From assembly GCF_002812205.1 (NCBI RefSeq), contig NZ_NPEA01000005.1, positions 372,001-436,000 of the forward strand: a stretch of DNA of 64,000 nt. The letters are read 5' to 3'. This stretch comes from Leptospira neocaledonica. GTDB taxonomy: Bacteria; Spirochaetota; Leptospiria; Leptospirales; Leptospiraceae. The position numbers were made by a program, and so were the translations under genes. Shown here piece after piece: positions 63,762 to 64,000 of this stretch. Position 1 is the stretch's first letter. Each line of letters begins with the position of its first letter. The notes under the pieces were generated by a model, which ran no database searches, was not told the origin of the DNA, and saw nothing but the letters and a program-made list of their open reading frames with translations.

Positions 63762-64000
63762 ATGAGTGAGCCCGGCCAAAAACCTAGGAGTCCCAGATTT
63801 TATCCCAGAGATTTCGACGAGTACATCGTGCAGGTGGATTCAGGACTCATCACGTTAGAAGGTAAACTCGGAAATATTTCCGAATCCGGTATCTGCATTT
63901 TAATGAGCGGAGAAGATCTACCTGGCTCTGTTCCAATCGAAGGTTCAGTCATCGAAAGAAGAACCGGTAAACGTCTTGAATTTTTAGGGGACGTGGTTTG
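63762..64000 (+). CDS. PilZ-domain protein, 5' part
   Basis: The first 79 codons of a gene cut by the window end. The c-di-GMP-binding signature is recognisable: the Arg-rich RFYPRDFDEY (RxxxR-like, with PRFYPR) and GNISESGICILMS, matching the (D/N)xSxxG motif of PilZ domains. The ATG at 63762 is 55 bases after the MBOAT stop. c-di-GMP binding is likely but not proven, since the rest of the domain lies outside the window. Confidence 0.75.
   Translation, partial: MSEPGQKPRSPRFYPRDFDEYIVQVDSGLITLEGKLGNISESGICILMSGEDLPGSVPIEGSVIERRTGKRLEFLGDVV

Overview
The window looks like chromosomal DNA of a Leptospira species (Spirochaetes). The evidence is a moderate, roughly 40 % G+C composition judged by eye, spirochaete-type lipoprotein signals, a high density of sensor kinases with PAS, 7TM-DISM and Cache sensors, membrane-anchored AraC regulators, and gene families I associate with leptospires (DUF3332 lipoprotein, COG4324 aminopeptidase, FecR lipoprotein, ferredoxin-linked cyclase). 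I cannot fix the species. No rRNA, tRNA, CRISPR array, phage or transposase gene was seen. Genes are tightly packed, often with overlapping start and stop codons, and several use TTG or GTG starts.

Layout. 1-4.9 kb: tail of a short-chain dehydrogenase, purB, an epimerase, a membrane AraC-type regulator and a sterol-desaturase-like hydroxylase. 4.9-9.9 kb (minus strand): a PAS histidine kinase and a two-gene glycosyltransferase operon (GT2 polyprenyl-phosphate sugar synthase plus a GT-C-like membrane protein). 10-21.7 kb (plus): STAS protein, a 1008-residue AsmA/YdbH-like protein, a small lipoprotein and a giant lipoprotein of about 2529 residues (TolB-like propeller, helical repeats, CHAT-like end). 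22-33.9 kb: lipoprotein aminopeptidase divergent from an HtrA protease, aminotransferase, murI, FecR lipoprotein, purM, ClC channel, 7TM-DISM kinase, mutL and a DedA/VTT protein. 33.9-38.5 kb: a Cys-rich 80-residue protein, rarA, then an ArsR-controlled accessory cassette (SRPBCC, DoxX-like, YdeI, DUF1801) and an OsmC protein. 38.5-41.8 kb: an unlisted 56-residue gene, hisC and a three-domain ferredoxin/adenylate cyclase/heme peroxidase. 42-57 kb: a signalling island with a REC-GGDEF-EAL protein, a REC protein, a Cache histidine kinase, two Cache chemoreceptors with almost identical 3' halves, a 7-PAS/GAF kinase and a porin-like protein. 57-64 kb: metalloprotease-like lipoprotein, PP2C phosphatase, crotonase, DUF192, DUF3332, MBOAT acyltransferase and the start of a PilZ protein.

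How they fit together. Second-messenger and phosphorelay signalling dominates: cAMP synthesis, c-di-GMP turnover and binding (EAL, PilZ), partner switching (STAS, PP2C), four histidine kinases and two chemoreceptors. The cyclase and the EAL protein are divergently transcribed from one short intergenic region. One kinase and both chemoreceptors carry the same kind of Cache sensor, so related ligands may feed both phosphorelay and chemotaxis.

The most notable signals are: (1) the Fer2 - class III cyclase - class I peroxidase fusion, with the iron-sulfur, cyclase and heme-ligand residues in place; (2) a three-copy, about 145-149 bp intergenic element bounded by TGTWGGA..TCCWACA palindromes around a G/C-rich hairpin core, plus solitary palindromes elsewhere; (3) a 1244-bp tract of about 99 % identity shared by the two chemoreceptor genes and ending exactly at their stop codons; (4) two kinases with the same approximately 100-residue insertion in the dimerisation domain.
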